Origin: PCRC01 sp017848435
GTDB lineage: Bacteria; Pseudomonadota; Gammaproteobacteria; Burkholderiales; Burkholderiaceae_C
Assembly (NCBI GenBank): GCA_965284315.1
Contig: OZ260072.1
Coordinates: 248,001-312,000, forward strand
Length of the DNA: 64,000 nucleotides
Direction of reading: 5' to 3'
In this document: piece by piece, positions 50,167 to 59,079 of the stretch
Layout: every line of letters starts with the position of its first letter
Numbering within the stretch: position 1 is the stretch's first letter
The notes under the pieces: generated by a model
What the model was told of the DNA's origin: nothing
Database searches by the model: none
Seen by the model: the letters and a program-made list of their open reading frames with translations, nothing else
Position numbers and translations under genes: made by a program

Positions 50167-50499
50167 ATGGCCAGCGACCTGATCAAACACATTTCCGACG
50201 CCAGCTTTGACGCCGACGTCCTGCAGTCCACCACCCCTGTGCTGGTGGACTACTGGGCCGAGTGGTGCGGCCCCTGCAAGATGATCGCGCCGATTCTGGA
50301 TGAGGTGTCTGCCGCCTACGAAGGCAAGCTCCAAATCGCCAAGATGAACGTCGATGAAAACCGCGACATACCGGCCAAGTTCGGCATCCGCGGCATCCCG
50401 ACGCTGATGGTCTTCAAGGGCGGCCAGCTCGCTGCCACCAAGGTCGGCGCCATGAGCAAATCGCAACTCACCGCATTCATCGACCAGCAACTGGCCTGA
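50167..50499 (+). CDS. trxA: Thioredoxin 1
   Basis: 110 residues with the active site WCGPCK (Cys34 and Cys37), the cis-Pro in GIRGIPTLMVF and the buried Asp in PVLVDYWAEW. Classic TrxA length and composition. A ribosome binding site (TGAGGAA) lies just before the ATG. It is followed by a strong terminator and then rho, a neighbour pair conserved in many proteobacteria. Confidence 0.98.
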   Translation: MASDLIKHISDASFDADVLQSTTPVLVDYWAEWCGPCKMIAPILDEVSAAYEGKLQIAKMNVDENRDIPAKFGIRGIPTLMVFKGGQLAATKVGAMSKSQLTAFIDQQLA

Positions 50500-50513
50500 T
50501 GCGCTGCCCCGCC

Positions 50514-50548
50514 CGCTGGAGCCACTGCGCTCCGGCGGCGCTTTTTTT
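50514..50548 (+). terminator. Terminator after trxA
   Basis: CGCTGGAGC, a six-base loop and GCTCCGGCG form nine pairs, followed by GCGC and seven T. A classical intrinsic terminator 15 bases after the trxA stop codon; it separates trxA from rho. Confidence 0.9.
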
Positions 50549-50681
50549 CCTGTCATAATCTTCCCAGTTCACTGCATCGCCAGCGCGAGGCAGTTCGAGT
50601 TCCCCGGTTTGTGAGGCACCTTCTGGCCTCTCTTCAAACCTCCCCCCGTTTTCCGTAGACACACCCCAAAGGGGTCATTCC

Positions 50682-51944
50682 ATGCACTTAAACGAACTCA
50701 AGGCACTGCACGTGTCTGAAGTCCTCAAGCAGGCCGAAGCCCTTGAGATCGAAAACACCGGCCGCATGCGCAAGCAGGAATTGATGTTCGCCATCATCAA
50801 GAAGCGCGCCCGCGCCGGTGAACAGGTGTTTGCCGACGGCGTGCTGGAGATCCTGCCCGACGGCTTCGGCTTCCTGCGCAGCCCCGACACCAGCTACACC
50901 GCCAGCACCGACGACATCTACATCAGCCCGAGCCAGGTGCGCCGCTTCAACCTGCACACTGGCGACATGATCGAAGGCGAAGTGCGCACACCGAAAGACG
51001 GCGAGCGCTACTTTGCACTCACCAAGCTCGACGCCGTCAATGGCGGCCCCCCAGAGCAGAACAAGCACAAGGTCATGTTCGAAAACCTGACCCCGCTGTT
51101 CCCCAAAGAGCAGATGAAGCTGGAACGCGACATCAAGGGCGACGAGAACATCACCGGCCGTATCATCGACATCATCGCCCCCATCGGCAAAGGCCAGCGC
51201 GCCCTGCTGGTGGCCCCGCCCAAGAGCGGCAAGACGGTGATGATGCAGCACATGGCCCACGCCATCGCCGCCAACTACCCCGACATCCACATGATGGTGC
51301 TGCTGGTGGACGAGCGGCCCGAAGAAGTGACCGAGATGCAGCGCTCGGTCAAGGGTGAGGTGATCGCCTCCACCTTTGACGAACCCGCCGCCCGCCACGT
51401 CCATGTGGCCGAAATGGTGATCGAGCGCGCCAAGCGGCTGGTTGAACTGAAAAAAGACGTGGTGATCCTGCTTGATTCGATCACCCGCCTGGCACGCGCC
51501 TACAACAACGTCGTGCCGTCTTCTGGCAAGGTGCTGACCGGTGGCGTGGACTCCAACGCACTGCAACGCCCCAAGCGTTTCCTCGGCGCTGCGCGCAACG
51601 TTGAAGAAGGTGGCTCGCTGACCATCATCGCCACCGCGCTGATCGACACCGGCAGCCGCATGGACGAAGTGATCTTTGAAGAGTTCAAGGGCACCGGTAA
51701 CAGCGAAATCCACCTCGACCGCCGCCTGTACGAAAAGCGCGTGTTCCCGTCGATCCAGCTCAACCGCAGCGGCACCCGCCGTGAAGAACTGCTGTTGGCC
51801 CCTGAAATTTTGCAGAAGACCCGCATCTTGCGCCAGTTCATGTACAACATGGACGAGATCGAGTCGATGGAACTGATGCTGAAGAACATGAAAGCCACCA
51901 AAAGCAACGTCGACTTTTTCGACATGATGCGCAGAGGCGGCTGA
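50682..51944 (+). CDS. rho: Transcription termination factor Rho
   Basis: 420 residues, hexameric RNA-dependent ATPase. It starts MHLNELKALHVSEVLKQAE (N-terminal helix bundle), then the RNA-binding OB fold (EILPDGFGFLRS), P-loop APPKSGKTVMM, DERPEEVTEM, the Q-loop and R-loop (SSGKVLTGGVD), and VEEGGSLTIIATALIDTGSRMDE. No insertion domain, unlike Actinobacteria. The leader of about 130 bases between the trxA terminator and the start has a CATAAT hexamer at 50554-50559 that may be its -10. Confidence 0.98.
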   Translation: MHLNELKALHVSEVLKQAEALEIENTGRMRKQELMFAIIKKRARAGEQVFADGVLEILPDGFGFLRSPDTSYTASTDDIYISPSQVRRFNLHTGDMIEGEVRTPKDGERYFALTKLDAVNGGPPEQNKHKVMFENLTPLFPKEQMKLERDIKGDENITGRIIDIIAPIGKGQRALLVAPPKSGKTVMMQHMAHAIAANYPDIHMMVLLVDERPEEVTEMQRSVKGEVIASTFDEPAARHVHVAEMVIERAKRLVELKKDVVILLDSITRLARAYNNVVPSSGKVLTGGVDSNALQRPKRFLGAARNVEEGGSLTIIATALIDTGSRMDEVIFEEFKGTGNSEIHLDRRLYEKRVFPSIQLNRSGTRREELLLAPEILQKTRILRQFMYNMDEIESMELMLKNMKATKSNVDFFDMMRRGG

Positions 51945-51947
51945 GCT

Positions 51948-51964
51948 ATAATCTAAGGCTTTTC
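51948..51964 (+). promoter_or_regulatory. rpmE2 promoter, -10 with GGCTTTT initiator
   Basis: TATAATC, TAA, GGCTTTT, four bases after the rho stop codon. The block is almost the same as the one in front of rpsP and similar to that of rplS. It gives rpmE2 its own transcript with a leader of about 63 bases. Confidence 0.68.
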
Positions 51965-52021
51965 TGCGGAAAGTAGGCCAGACTGGCTGGCCCGGCTACC
52001 GCACCTGACCAGGAAAACCCC

Positions 52022-52279
52022 ATGAAAGACGGCATTCACCCCAACTACCGCGAAGTTTGCTTTTTGGACCTGTCCAACAACTTCAAGTTCGTCACCCGCT
52101 CGTGCGTCAACGCCAAGGAAATGATCACCTTGGAAGACGGTCGCGAATTGCCGCTGTACAAGCTGGACACCTCCAGCGAGTCGCACCCCTTCTACACCGG
52201 CACACAGAAGTCGGTGGACAACATGGGTGGCCGCGTTGAGAAGTTCCGCAACCGCTTCGGCAAGACCACCGCCAAGTAA
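52022..52279 (+). CDS. rpmE2: 50S ribosomal protein L31 type B
   Basis: 85 residues starting MKDGIHPNYREVCFLD, with SSESHPFYTGTQKSVDNMGGRVEKFRNRFG. This is the type B (zinc-free) L31: the four-Cys zinc ribbon of type A is absent, and the two Cys present (EVC and TRSC) do not form a CxxC. In many bacteria type B replaces type A when zinc is low, but here it sits in the housekeeping place after rho with a ribosomal-protein-type promoter, so it may be the main L31. Confidence 0.95.
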   Translation: MKDGIHPNYREVCFLDLSNNFKFVTRSCVNAKEMITLEDGRELPLYKLDTSSESHPFYTGTQKSVDNMGGRVEKFRNRFGKTTAK

Positions 52280-52295
52280 GCCCCGTTTTAGGTAT

Positions 52296-52332
52296 AAAGG
52301 GCAGCCCGGGTTTCCGAGCTGCCCTTTTCTTT
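52296..52332 (+). terminator. Terminator after rpmE2
   Basis: AAAGGGCAGC, a 12-base loop and GCTGCCCTTTT, followed by CTTTT. A standard intrinsic terminator 17 bases after the rpmE2 stop; the next gene starts 39 bases beyond it. Confidence 0.9.
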
Positions 52333-52370
52333 TGGCGACCCGAAACCGACCCCACGCCAGCTTTATTTCT

Positions 52371-54062
52371 GTGAACCAGCCCACGCCCGCCATCGTTGCC
52401 CAACACGCCGTGCGCCGGCTGCCCCGACTGGCCCTGTTCCTGCTGTGTCTGGCCTACATCGTGCCGGGCTTTGTTGGTCGGCAGCCCTGGAAAAGCGCCG
52501 ACATGACGTCGTTTGGCTACATGGCCAACATCGCGTCCGGTCTCACCGGCTGGCTCACCCCCGAAGTGGCGGGCCAGGGCCCTGCCCACGACGCCTTGCT
52601 GCCCTACTGGCTGGGGGCGCTCTTCATCCAGGGGCTGCCCTGGCTGGACCCGGCACTCGCCAGCCGACTGCCTTTTGTGCTGCTGCTGGCGCTCACGCTG
52701 ACCGCCACCTGGTACGGCGTCTACCACCTGGCCCGCAGCCCGCAGGCCCAGCCGGTGGCCTTTGCCTTTGGTGGTGAAGCCCATCCAGCCGATTACGCAC
52801 GTGCCATGGCCGACGGTGGCCTCCTGGCGCTGATTGCCTGTCTTGGGCTGGCCCAGCTTTCGCACGAAACGACCCCGGCCTTGGCGCAGTTGGCCAGCGT
52901 GGCGCTGGTGTTTTATTCGGTGGCCGCCTTGCCCGTGCGCCAGGCGAGGCCGGTGGTCGGGTTGCACCTGGGCCTGGCCGGCCTAGCCCTGAGCGGTGCG
53001 CCCACGTTGGCCGCCTTGCTGGGCACAGGCTGCCTTGCGCTCTGTGCCAGCTCACCGCGCAGCGCCGATCAGGACGACCGACGGCGCCACAGTGTGCTGG
53101 CGCTGGCGAGCGCCACGCTGCTTAGCGCGGCATTGGCCACCGCATTCGACCTGTGGCGCTGGCGCATCGCATTGCCCGGGCTGTCGCTGGACCACTGGCC
53201 TGAGTGGCGCAGCCTCGGCCGCCTGCTGCTCTGGTTCACCTGGCCCGCCTGGCCACTGGCGCTGTGGACGCTTTGGCGCTGGCGTTACATGCTGCGCAGC
53301 CGCCATGTGGCACTGCCGCTGTGGTTTGCGGCGCTGGGCATCACCGCCACCCTCACCACACCGTCGGCTGACCGCTCGCTGCTGCTGGCCTTGCCGGCAC
53401 TGGCCACGCTGGCGGCTTTCTCCCTGCCCACCCTGCGGCGCAGCATGTCGGCTTTGATCGACTGGTTCACGCTGCTGTTTTTCACCGCTTCTGCCATCAC
53501 CATCTGGGTGGTCTGGATCGCAATGCAGACCGGCTTTCCGGCCAAGCCGGCAGCCAACGTGGCCAAGCTGGCACCCGACTTTGTGCCCAGCTTTTCCTGG
53601 CTCGCCTTCGTGGTGGCTTTGCTGGCCACCCTGGCCTGGGCCTGGCTCGTCACCTGGCGCGTCGGCCGCCACCGCACCGCGCTGTGGAAAAGCCTGGTGT
53701 TGCCCGCTGGCGGCGCGGTGCTGGGTTGGCTGCTGCTGATGACGCTGTGGCTGCCCGCACTGGACTTTGCCCGCAGCTACACCGTACTGGCACAGCGTGT
53801 GGCGGTGCATGTGCGCGCCGACCAGTGTGTCGAGATGTACGGTCTGTCGCAAGGCCATGCAGCGGCCCTGAAATACCACGGTGGTCTGACCATGCTGCCC
53901 GTTTCGTCTGCCCACACTTGCCCCTGGCTGCTGGTGGACACAGCCGACCAGGCCACCCTGCCTGAGGCCACCGACATGGTGCAGTGGAACCTGCAGGCGG
54001 TGCTGCGGCGTCCCTCTGACCGCACCGACGACGTGTTGCTCTACCGCCGGCTGGCGCCCTGA
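52371..54062 (+). CDS. Multi-pass membrane protein, possible GT-C (ArnT-like) glycosyltransferase
   Basis: 563 residues from a GTG that follows the rpmE2 terminator. There are about 11-12 membrane segments. Near the N-terminus, after the first span, is VGRQPWKSADMTSFGYM, placed like the first-loop Asp-containing motif of ArnT/GT-C enzymes. A soluble end of about 90 residues closes it (VEMYGLSQGHAAALKYHGG, LLYRRLAP). I do not recognise a characterised family; GT-C transferase is an inference from topology. Its stop overlaps the MATE gene by one base, so the two are probably co-translated. Confidence 0.65.
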   Translation: MNQPTPAIVAQHAVRRLPRLALFLLCLAYIVPGFVGRQPWKSADMTSFGYMANIASGLTGWLTPEVAGQGPAHDALLPYWLGALFIQGLPWLDPALASRLPFVLLLALTLTATWYGVYHLARSPQAQPVAFAFGGEAHPADYARAMADGGLLALIACLGLAQLSHETTPALAQLASVALVFYSVAALPVRQARPVVGLHLGLAGLALSGAPTLAALLGTGCLALCASSPRSADQDDRRRHSVLALASATLLSAALATAFDLWRWRIALPGLSLDHWPEWRSLGRLLLWFTWPAWPLALWTLWRWRYMLRSRHVALPLWFAALGITATLTTPSADRSLLLALPALATLAAFSLPTLRRSMSALIDWFTLLFFTASAITIWVVWIAMQTGFPAKPAANVAKLAPDFVPSFSWLAFVVALLATLAWAWLVTWRVGRHRTALWKSLVLPAGGAVLGWLLLMTLWLPALDFARSYTVLAQRVAVHVRADQCVEMYGLSQGHAAALKYHGGLTMLPVSSAHTCPWLLVDTADQATLPEATDMVQWNLQAVLRRPSDRTDDVLLYRRLAP

Positions 54063-55423
54063 TGGGCCACCCCGCCTTGCCCACGAGCGACCTGCGCGCC
54101 ATCGCGCGGCACAGTGCCAGCGTGCTGGTGGGGCAGTTGGCGGTGATGGCCTTTGGCGTGACCGACACGCTGATTGCCGGCCGCTATTCCGACACCGCGT
54201 TGGCAGCGCTCTCGGTCGGTACCGCCATCTACGTCAGCGTGTTCGTCTCGCTCATTGGCGTGATGCAGGCCACTCTCCCCGTCTGGGCCGAGCTGCGGGG
54301 CGCCCAGCGCCACCGCGAGATTGGCGCCTCGGTGCGCCAGTCGCTTTACCTCTGTGCCATGGCGGTGGCGGTTGGCATGGGGGTGCTGCTGTGGGCCCAG
54401 CCCCTGCTGCACTGGACCGAAGTGCCCGCCGCATTGCAGGCCGAGGTGCTGGCCTACCTGCATATCCTGGCCTTTGCGCTGGCGCCATCGCTGTTGTTCC
54501 GGCTCTATGCCAATCTGAACCAGTCCATGGGCCGCCCGTTGCTGGTGACCTGGCTGCAGATCGGCTCGCTGACGCTCAAGGTGCCGCTGTCGCTGTGGCT
54601 GGCGTTTGGCGGCCTGGGCTTGGAGGCGCGGGGGCTGGCAGGCTGTGCCTGGGCCACGCTGATCGTCAACTACACCATGCTGGTGGTGGCGGTGTGGATG
54701 CTGCGGACGCGCCTGCTGTACGCACCGCTGGTGCTGTTTGCCCGGATGGCCCGCCCGGACTGGCAGCACATTGGCCGGCTGGCGCGGCTGGGTGTGCCCG
54801 GCGGGCTGGCGGTGCTGGTGGAGGTGACGTCTTTCACCCTGATGGCCTTGTTCATTGCGCGCCAGGGCGCCACCGCGTCGGCCAGCCACCAGATTGCCGC
54901 CAACCTCGCCACGGTGCTTTACATGGTGCCGCTGTCGTTGGGCATTGCCACCAGCGCCCGGGTCAGCTACCGCCTGGGCGCTGCACAACCGGGGCAGGCA
55001 CGCCAGGCGGTGTGGGCGGGCTACAAGCTGGCCGGCGGGGCGGCGCTCGCGCTGTCGGCCACGCTGCTGCTGGCCAGCGAGGTCCTTCCAAGGCTCTACA
55101 GCGGCAATGCGGCGGTGGTGGTCAGTGCGGCGGTGTTGCTGAAGTGGGTCGCGCTGTACCACCTGATGGACACGCTGCAGGCGCTCAGCGTCTTTGTGCT
55201 GCGCTGCTACCGCGTCACGCTATTGCCACTGGCCATCTACAGCGTGCTGCTGTGGGGTGTTGGTCTGGCGGGTGGCTACTGGCTGGCCTACGAAGGCATG
55301 GCCGGCCGGATACCCGCCTGGCAATCACCACAGGCGTTCTGGGTCACCAGCGTGGTGGCACTGACCTGTGTGGCGGTGTTGTTCGTTGGGTTGGTGTGGC
55401 ACACCACCCGCCCGCGCGCCTGA
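54062..55423 (+). CDS. MATE family efflux transporter
   Basis: 453 residues, 12 membrane segments in two bundles. Family signatures: ARHSASVLVGQLAVMAFGVTDTLIAGRYSD in the first span region and VSYRLGAAQPGQARQA in the second half. MATE proteins export cations and drugs against a Na+ or H+ gradient; the wider MOP superfamily also includes lipid-linked sugar flippases. Pairing with a possible GT-C protein leaves both readings open. It ends six bases before the convergent phoR. Confidence 0.9.
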   Translation: MGHPALPTSDLRAIARHSASVLVGQLAVMAFGVTDTLIAGRYSDTALAALSVGTAIYVSVFVSLIGVMQATLPVWAELRGAQRHREIGASVRQSLYLCAMAVAVGMGVLLWAQPLLHWTEVPAALQAEVLAYLHILAFALAPSLLFRLYANLNQSMGRPLLVTWLQIGSLTLKVPLSLWLAFGGLGLEARGLAGCAWATLIVNYTMLVVAVWMLRTRLLYAPLVLFARMARPDWQHIGRLARLGVPGGLAVLVEVTSFTLMALFIARQGATASASHQIAANLATVLYMVPLSLGIATSARVSYRLGAAQPGQARQAVWAGYKLAGGAALALSATLLLASEVLPRLYSGNAAVVVSAAVLLKWVALYHLMDTLQALSVFVLRCYRVTLLPLAIYSVLLWGVGLAGGYWLAYEGMAGRIPAWQSPQAFWVTSVVALTCVAVLFVGLVWHTTRPRA

Positions 55424-55428
55424 GCGGT

Positions 55429-56793
55429 TCAGCCGCGCTGATGCAAGCGGCTGTCGGTCTGCAACACGCGGGGACTGGTGTCACCCAACAACCGGACGCG
55501 GTTGGCGGGCAACTCCATCGCAAAAGTCGACCCCTTGCCAACAGTGCTCTGGATGCGCAATTCGCCGCCATGGCGCTGCACCACGTGCTTGACAATCGCC
55601 AGCCCCAGGCCTGTGCCCCCGGTCTCGCGCGAACGGCTGCGGTCCACCCGGTAGAAACGCTCGGTCAAACGCGGAATGTGTTCTGACGCGATGCCGGCCC
55701 CGCAGTCCTGCACCGAAAATTCGTAACGCCCACTGGGCAAAGCCTGCCATCGCACCGACACCGGCCGGCCAGCCGGTGTGTAGCGGATGGCGTTGTTGAG
55801 CAGGTTGGACATCGCGCTCAGCAGCTCGGCGTGGATGCCGGCCACCTCGCAGTCGGGGCCCATGTCAAAGTGCAATGGGTGGGGCGGGTCGGCCAGCAGC
55901 ACCGACAGCGCTCGGGCATCGGCTTCGCACTGCGCCAGCAGGCGGGGCATGCGCACCCACTCGTGTGCGCCGGGCAGCGGACTGCCTTCGAGACGCGACA
56001 GCGTCAGCAGGTCGCTCACCAGGCTTTGCATGCGGTGCGACTGCGTGGCCATCAGGGTCAGGTAGCGGTGGCGCTCGTCGTCGTCCAGAGGCAGATTTTG
56101 CAGGGTTTCCACAAAACCGGCGAGCACAGTCAGCGGGGTACGGATTTCGTGTGACACGTTGGCCACAAAGTCACGCCGCATCGCGTCGGCCTGCTCCACC
56201 GCGGTGACATCACGCGACAGCAGCAGGCGACGCCCGGTGCCGTAGGCATGCAGGTGGACCGACAACCGCACCGGCCGCGACGGCGAATGCTGGCTGCCCG
56301 GCATCACCACGTCGTGCGCCTGCTGGGGGTTGGCATAGTAGGCGGCAAACACCGGGTCGCGCACCAGGTTGCCAATGTGCTGCATCAGGTCGCGTTCAAT
56401 GTCGAACCCGAAGTGCGCAGCGGCGGTCTGGTTGCACCACTCGATGTGGCCCTGGTTGTCGAGCAGCACCACGCCGTTGGGCGACTCGTGGATCGCCTCC
56501 AGAAAATCATCCAGCCGGCTTTGCACCTCCTGGGTTTGCTGGTCGCGCAGGCGCACCAGCCGGCGGGTGCGGTTGGCGACCTCGTCCCACAGCCCACCGA
56601 TCTTCGGGGTGCTTGCCAAATCGCCCTTGCGGAGCCAGCGCAGCACGCGCAGGCCACGCACCAGGTCTAGCCCGACCCAGAACAGGCTGGCAAAAACCAC
56701 GCTGACCAAGGCGCCGATTGCCTCTGCATACAGCCATCCCGCAATGCCGCCCACCAGCAGGCACAGGATAAAACTGCAAAAACGCCAAATCAT
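55429..56793 (-). CDS. phoR: Phosphate regulon sensor histidine kinase PhoR
   Basis: 454 residues. Two N-terminal spans in a short hairpin, no large periplasmic domain, then a PAS domain (SPNGVVLLDNQGHIEWCN), HisKA with VANVSHEIRTPLTVLAGFVETL and HATPase (LLNNAIRYTPAG, DCGAGI, GTGLGLAIVKH). This is the PhoR arrangement that reads phosphate flux through the PstSCAB-PhoU complex. It follows phoB by 17 bases at the end of the pst-pho run. Confidence 0.96.
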   Translation of the reverse strand: MIWRFCSFILCLLVGGIAGWLYAEAIGALVSVVFASLFWVGLDLVRGLRVLRWLRKGDLASTPKIGGLWDEVANRTRRLVRLRDQQTQEVQSRLDDFLEAIHESPNGVVLLDNQGHIEWCNQTAAAHFGFDIERDLMQHIGNLVRDPVFAAYYANPQQAHDVVMPGSQHSPSRPVRLSVHLHAYGTGRRLLLSRDVTAVEQADAMRRDFVANVSHEIRTPLTVLAGFVETLQNLPLDDDERHRYLTLMATQSHRMQSLVSDLLTLSRLEGSPLPGAHEWVRMPRLLAQCEADARALSVLLADPPHPLHFDMGPDCEVAGIHAELLSAMSNLLNNAIRYTPAGRPVSVRWQALPSGRYEFSVQDCGAGIASEHIPRLTERFYRVDRSRSRETGGTGLGLAIVKHVVQRHGGELRIQSTVGKGSTFAMELPANRVRLLGDTSPRVLQTDSRLHQRG

Positions 56794-56810
56794 GGAACCG
56801 GGGCTGCCCC

Positions 56811-57518
56811 TCAGGCCTGGATGCTGACTTGCGGCTGGGAGGTGACGCGGTAGCCGGCGCCTCGCACGGTTTCCAGCATCGCGGCGGCGCCACCAAGTGC
56901 TTCGCGCAGGCGTTTCACATGCACGTCCACCGTGCGCTCTTCAATGAAGACATGGTCGCCCCAGACCTTGTCGAGCAGCTGAGAACGGCTGTGCACCCGC
57001 TCGGAATGCTTCATCAGGAAGTGCAGCAGCTTGAACTCGGTCGGGCCAACCTTCAAGGGCAGCCCCTGGAAGGTGACGCGGTAGGTGGCGGCGTCGAGCA
57101 CCAGTTCGCCGATCGTCACGCTGTCGGTCACCTGCTCGGGCGCGCGTCGGCGCAGCACCGCACGGATGCGGGCCAGCAGCTCCTGGGTGGAGAAGGGCTT
57201 GGTGATGTAGTCATCGGCACCGGCGTCGAGGCCCGCGATCTTGTCGGGCTCGTCGCTGCGGGCGGTCAGCATCAGGATCGGGATGGCCTTGGTGCGGCTG
57301 TCGGCGCGCCACTTGCGCGCCAGCGACACACCGCTCTGGCCCGGCAGCATCCAGTCGAGCAGGATCACGTCGGGCAGTACCGCGTCGAGCTCACGTTGCG
57401 CCGACGTGCCGTCTTCGGCCCAGATTGGCTGGAAGCCGTTGTGGCGCAGGTTGACCGCGATCAACTCGGCAATCGCCGGCTCGTCTTCGACAATGAGAAC
57501 ACGGGGTTGGTACTTCAT
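56811..57518 (-). CDS. phoB: Phosphate regulon response regulator PhoB
   Basis: 235 residues, OmpR class. Acidic pair at 11-12, phospho-acceptor Asp55 (VILLDWMLPGQSG), LTARSDE and YITKPFSTQEL; winged helix with GPTEFKLLHFLMKHSERVHSRSQLLDKVWG. It binds Pho boxes, two of which are visible at 62110-62127 and 62241-62258. Its start overlaps the phoU stop as ATGA. Confidence 0.97.
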   Translation of the reverse strand: MKYQPRVLIVEDEPAIAELIAVNLRHNGFQPIWAEDGTSAQRELDAVLPDVILLDWMLPGQSGVSLARKWRADSRTKAIPILMLTARSDEPDKIAGLDAGADDYITKPFSTQELLARIRAVLRRRAPEQVTDSVTIGELVLDAATYRVTFQGLPLKVGPTEFKLLHFLMKHSERVHSRSQLLDKVWGDHVFIEERTVDVHVKRLREALGGAAAMLETVRGAGYRVTSQPQVSIQA

Positions 57519-58216
57519 CGCACTGCAGATTCGATATTTTCCATGGATGTGTGGCGCACGTCCTCGCCCTTCACGATGTAGATGATGAACTCGGCGATGT
57601 TCTTCGCATGGTCACCGATCCGCTCAATGGCCTTGGCCAGGAACAGCAAGTCCAGGCTAGGCGAGATGGTACGCGGGTCTTCCATCATGTAGGTGATGAG
57701 TTTGCGCACAAAACCGTCAAACTCCTTGTCGATCAGGTCGTCGTCTTTCAGGATGGTGACCGCCGCCTTGACGTCCAGACGCGCAAATGCGTCCAGCGCC
57801 TTGCGCAGCAGACCAGAGGCCAGGTCCGCCGCAACGCGCAGGTCGGAGCTGGGCAATGAGCGGGCCGAACCACTGTTGATGATGGACCGGACCATGCGGG
57901 CAATCTTCTCGGCCTCGTCACCGACCCGTTCCAGGTTGGCGGTGGTCTTGGAGATCGCAATCAACAAACGCAGGTCGCGCGCAGTGGGCTGGCGCCGCGC
58001 GATGATGGACGACAACTCCTTGTCGATCTCGACCTCCATCGCGTTGACGCGGTGTTCCATGTCGGTGACCTGCTGAGCGGTTTCCGCGCTGAACTGAGAG
58101 AGCGCGTAAATCGCCTGGCGAATCTGGGATTCCACCAGGCCGCCCAACTCCATCACACGGGCCGAGACGCCGTTGAGTTCGGCGTCAAACTGGGTCGAAA
58201 GGTGCTTGTCAGACAT
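57515..58216 (-). CDS. phoU: Phosphate signalling complex protein PhoU
   Basis: 233 residues, two PhoU three-helix repeats with the metal-cluster signatures (ERVGDEAEKIARMV and ERIGDHAKNIAEFIIY). It couples the Pst transporter to PhoR and restrains phosphate uptake. It follows pstB by 26 bases and overlaps phoB by four. Confidence 0.97.
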   Translation of the reverse strand: MSDKHLSTQFDAELNGVSARVMELGGLVESQIRQAIYALSQFSAETAQQVTDMEHRVNAMEVEIDKELSSIIARRQPTARDLRLLIAISKTTANLERVGDEAEKIARMVRSIINSGSARSLPSSDLRVAADLASGLLRKALDAFARLDVKAAVTILKDDDLIDKEFDGFVRKLITYMMEDPRTISPSLDLLFLAKAIERIGDHAKNIAEFIIYIVKGEDVRHTSMENIESAVR

Positions 58217-58242
58217 AGGTTGCTTTCGTCGGTAAGGGTCAA

Positions 58243-59022
58243 TCAGCCAAACCGGCCAGTGATGTAGTCTTCGGTTTCCTTGCGGGTCGGCTTGAAGAAC
58301 ATCTGTTCGGTGGCGCCAAACTCGACCAGGTCACCCAGGTACATGTAGGCGGTGTAGTCGCTGCAGCGGGCGGCCTGCTGCATGTTGTGGGTGACGATCA
58401 CCACGGTGTAGTCGTTTTTCAGTTCGGCAATCAGCTCTTCGATCTTCGCGGTGGAGATCGGGTCCAGCGCGGAGCAGGGTTCGTCCAGCAGCAACACTTC
58501 GGGCTTGATGGCAATGCCACGGGCAATGCACAGCCGCTGTTGCTGGCCACCCGACAGGCTGGCGCCGTTCTGGTTCAGCTTGTCTTTCACCTCGGTCCAC
58601 AGCGCGGCCTTGCGCAGTGCCCATTCGACACGGTCGTCCATGTCGGTGGCGTTGAGGTTCTCGAACAGCTTCACGCCAAAGGCCACGTTGTCGTAGATCG
58701 ACATCGGGAACGGCGTGGGTTTCTGGAACACCATGCCGACCTTGGCGCGGATCAGCGCCACGTCCTTTTTGGAGGTCAGCAGGTTCTCGCCGTCCAGCAG
58801 GATTTCACCCTGGGCACGTTGCTCGGGGTAGAGCTCGTACATGCGGTTGAAAATCCGCAGCAGCGTGGACTTGCCACAGCCCGAAGGGCCAATGAAGGCG
58901 GTGACCTTCTTCTCGGGGATCTCGAGGTTGATGCCCTTGAGGGCGTGGAACTTGCCGTAATAGAAGTCCAGGTTCTTCACAGAAATCTTGGACTGGCTGT
59001 TGTGGGTGGTGAGGGTGTCCAT
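58243..59022 (-). CDS. pstB: Phosphate ABC transporter ATPase PstB
   Basis: 259 residues. Walker A GPSGCGKSTLLR (45-56), signature LSGGQQQRLCIARGIA, Walker B VLLLDEPCSALDP and switch His (THNMQQAARCSD). Drives the Pst high-affinity phosphate importer. It lies 57 bases after pstA. Confidence 0.98.
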   Translation of the reverse strand: MDTLTTHNSQSKISVKNLDFYYGKFHALKGINLEIPEKKVTAFIGPSGCGKSTLLRIFNRMYELYPEQRAQGEILLDGENLLTSKKDVALIRAKVGMVFQKPTPFPMSIYDNVAFGVKLFENLNATDMDDRVEWALRKAALWTEVKDKLNQNGASLSGGQQQRLCIARGIAIKPEVLLLDEPCSALDPISTAKIEELIAELKNDYTVVIVTHNMQQAARCSDYTAYMYLGDLVEFGATEQMFFKPTRKETEDYITGRFG

Positions 59023-59079
59023 GGTCGGCCTTGTGTACGTTCGTGCGATGGAATCTGCGTTTGAATGGGGTTGCCGGAC

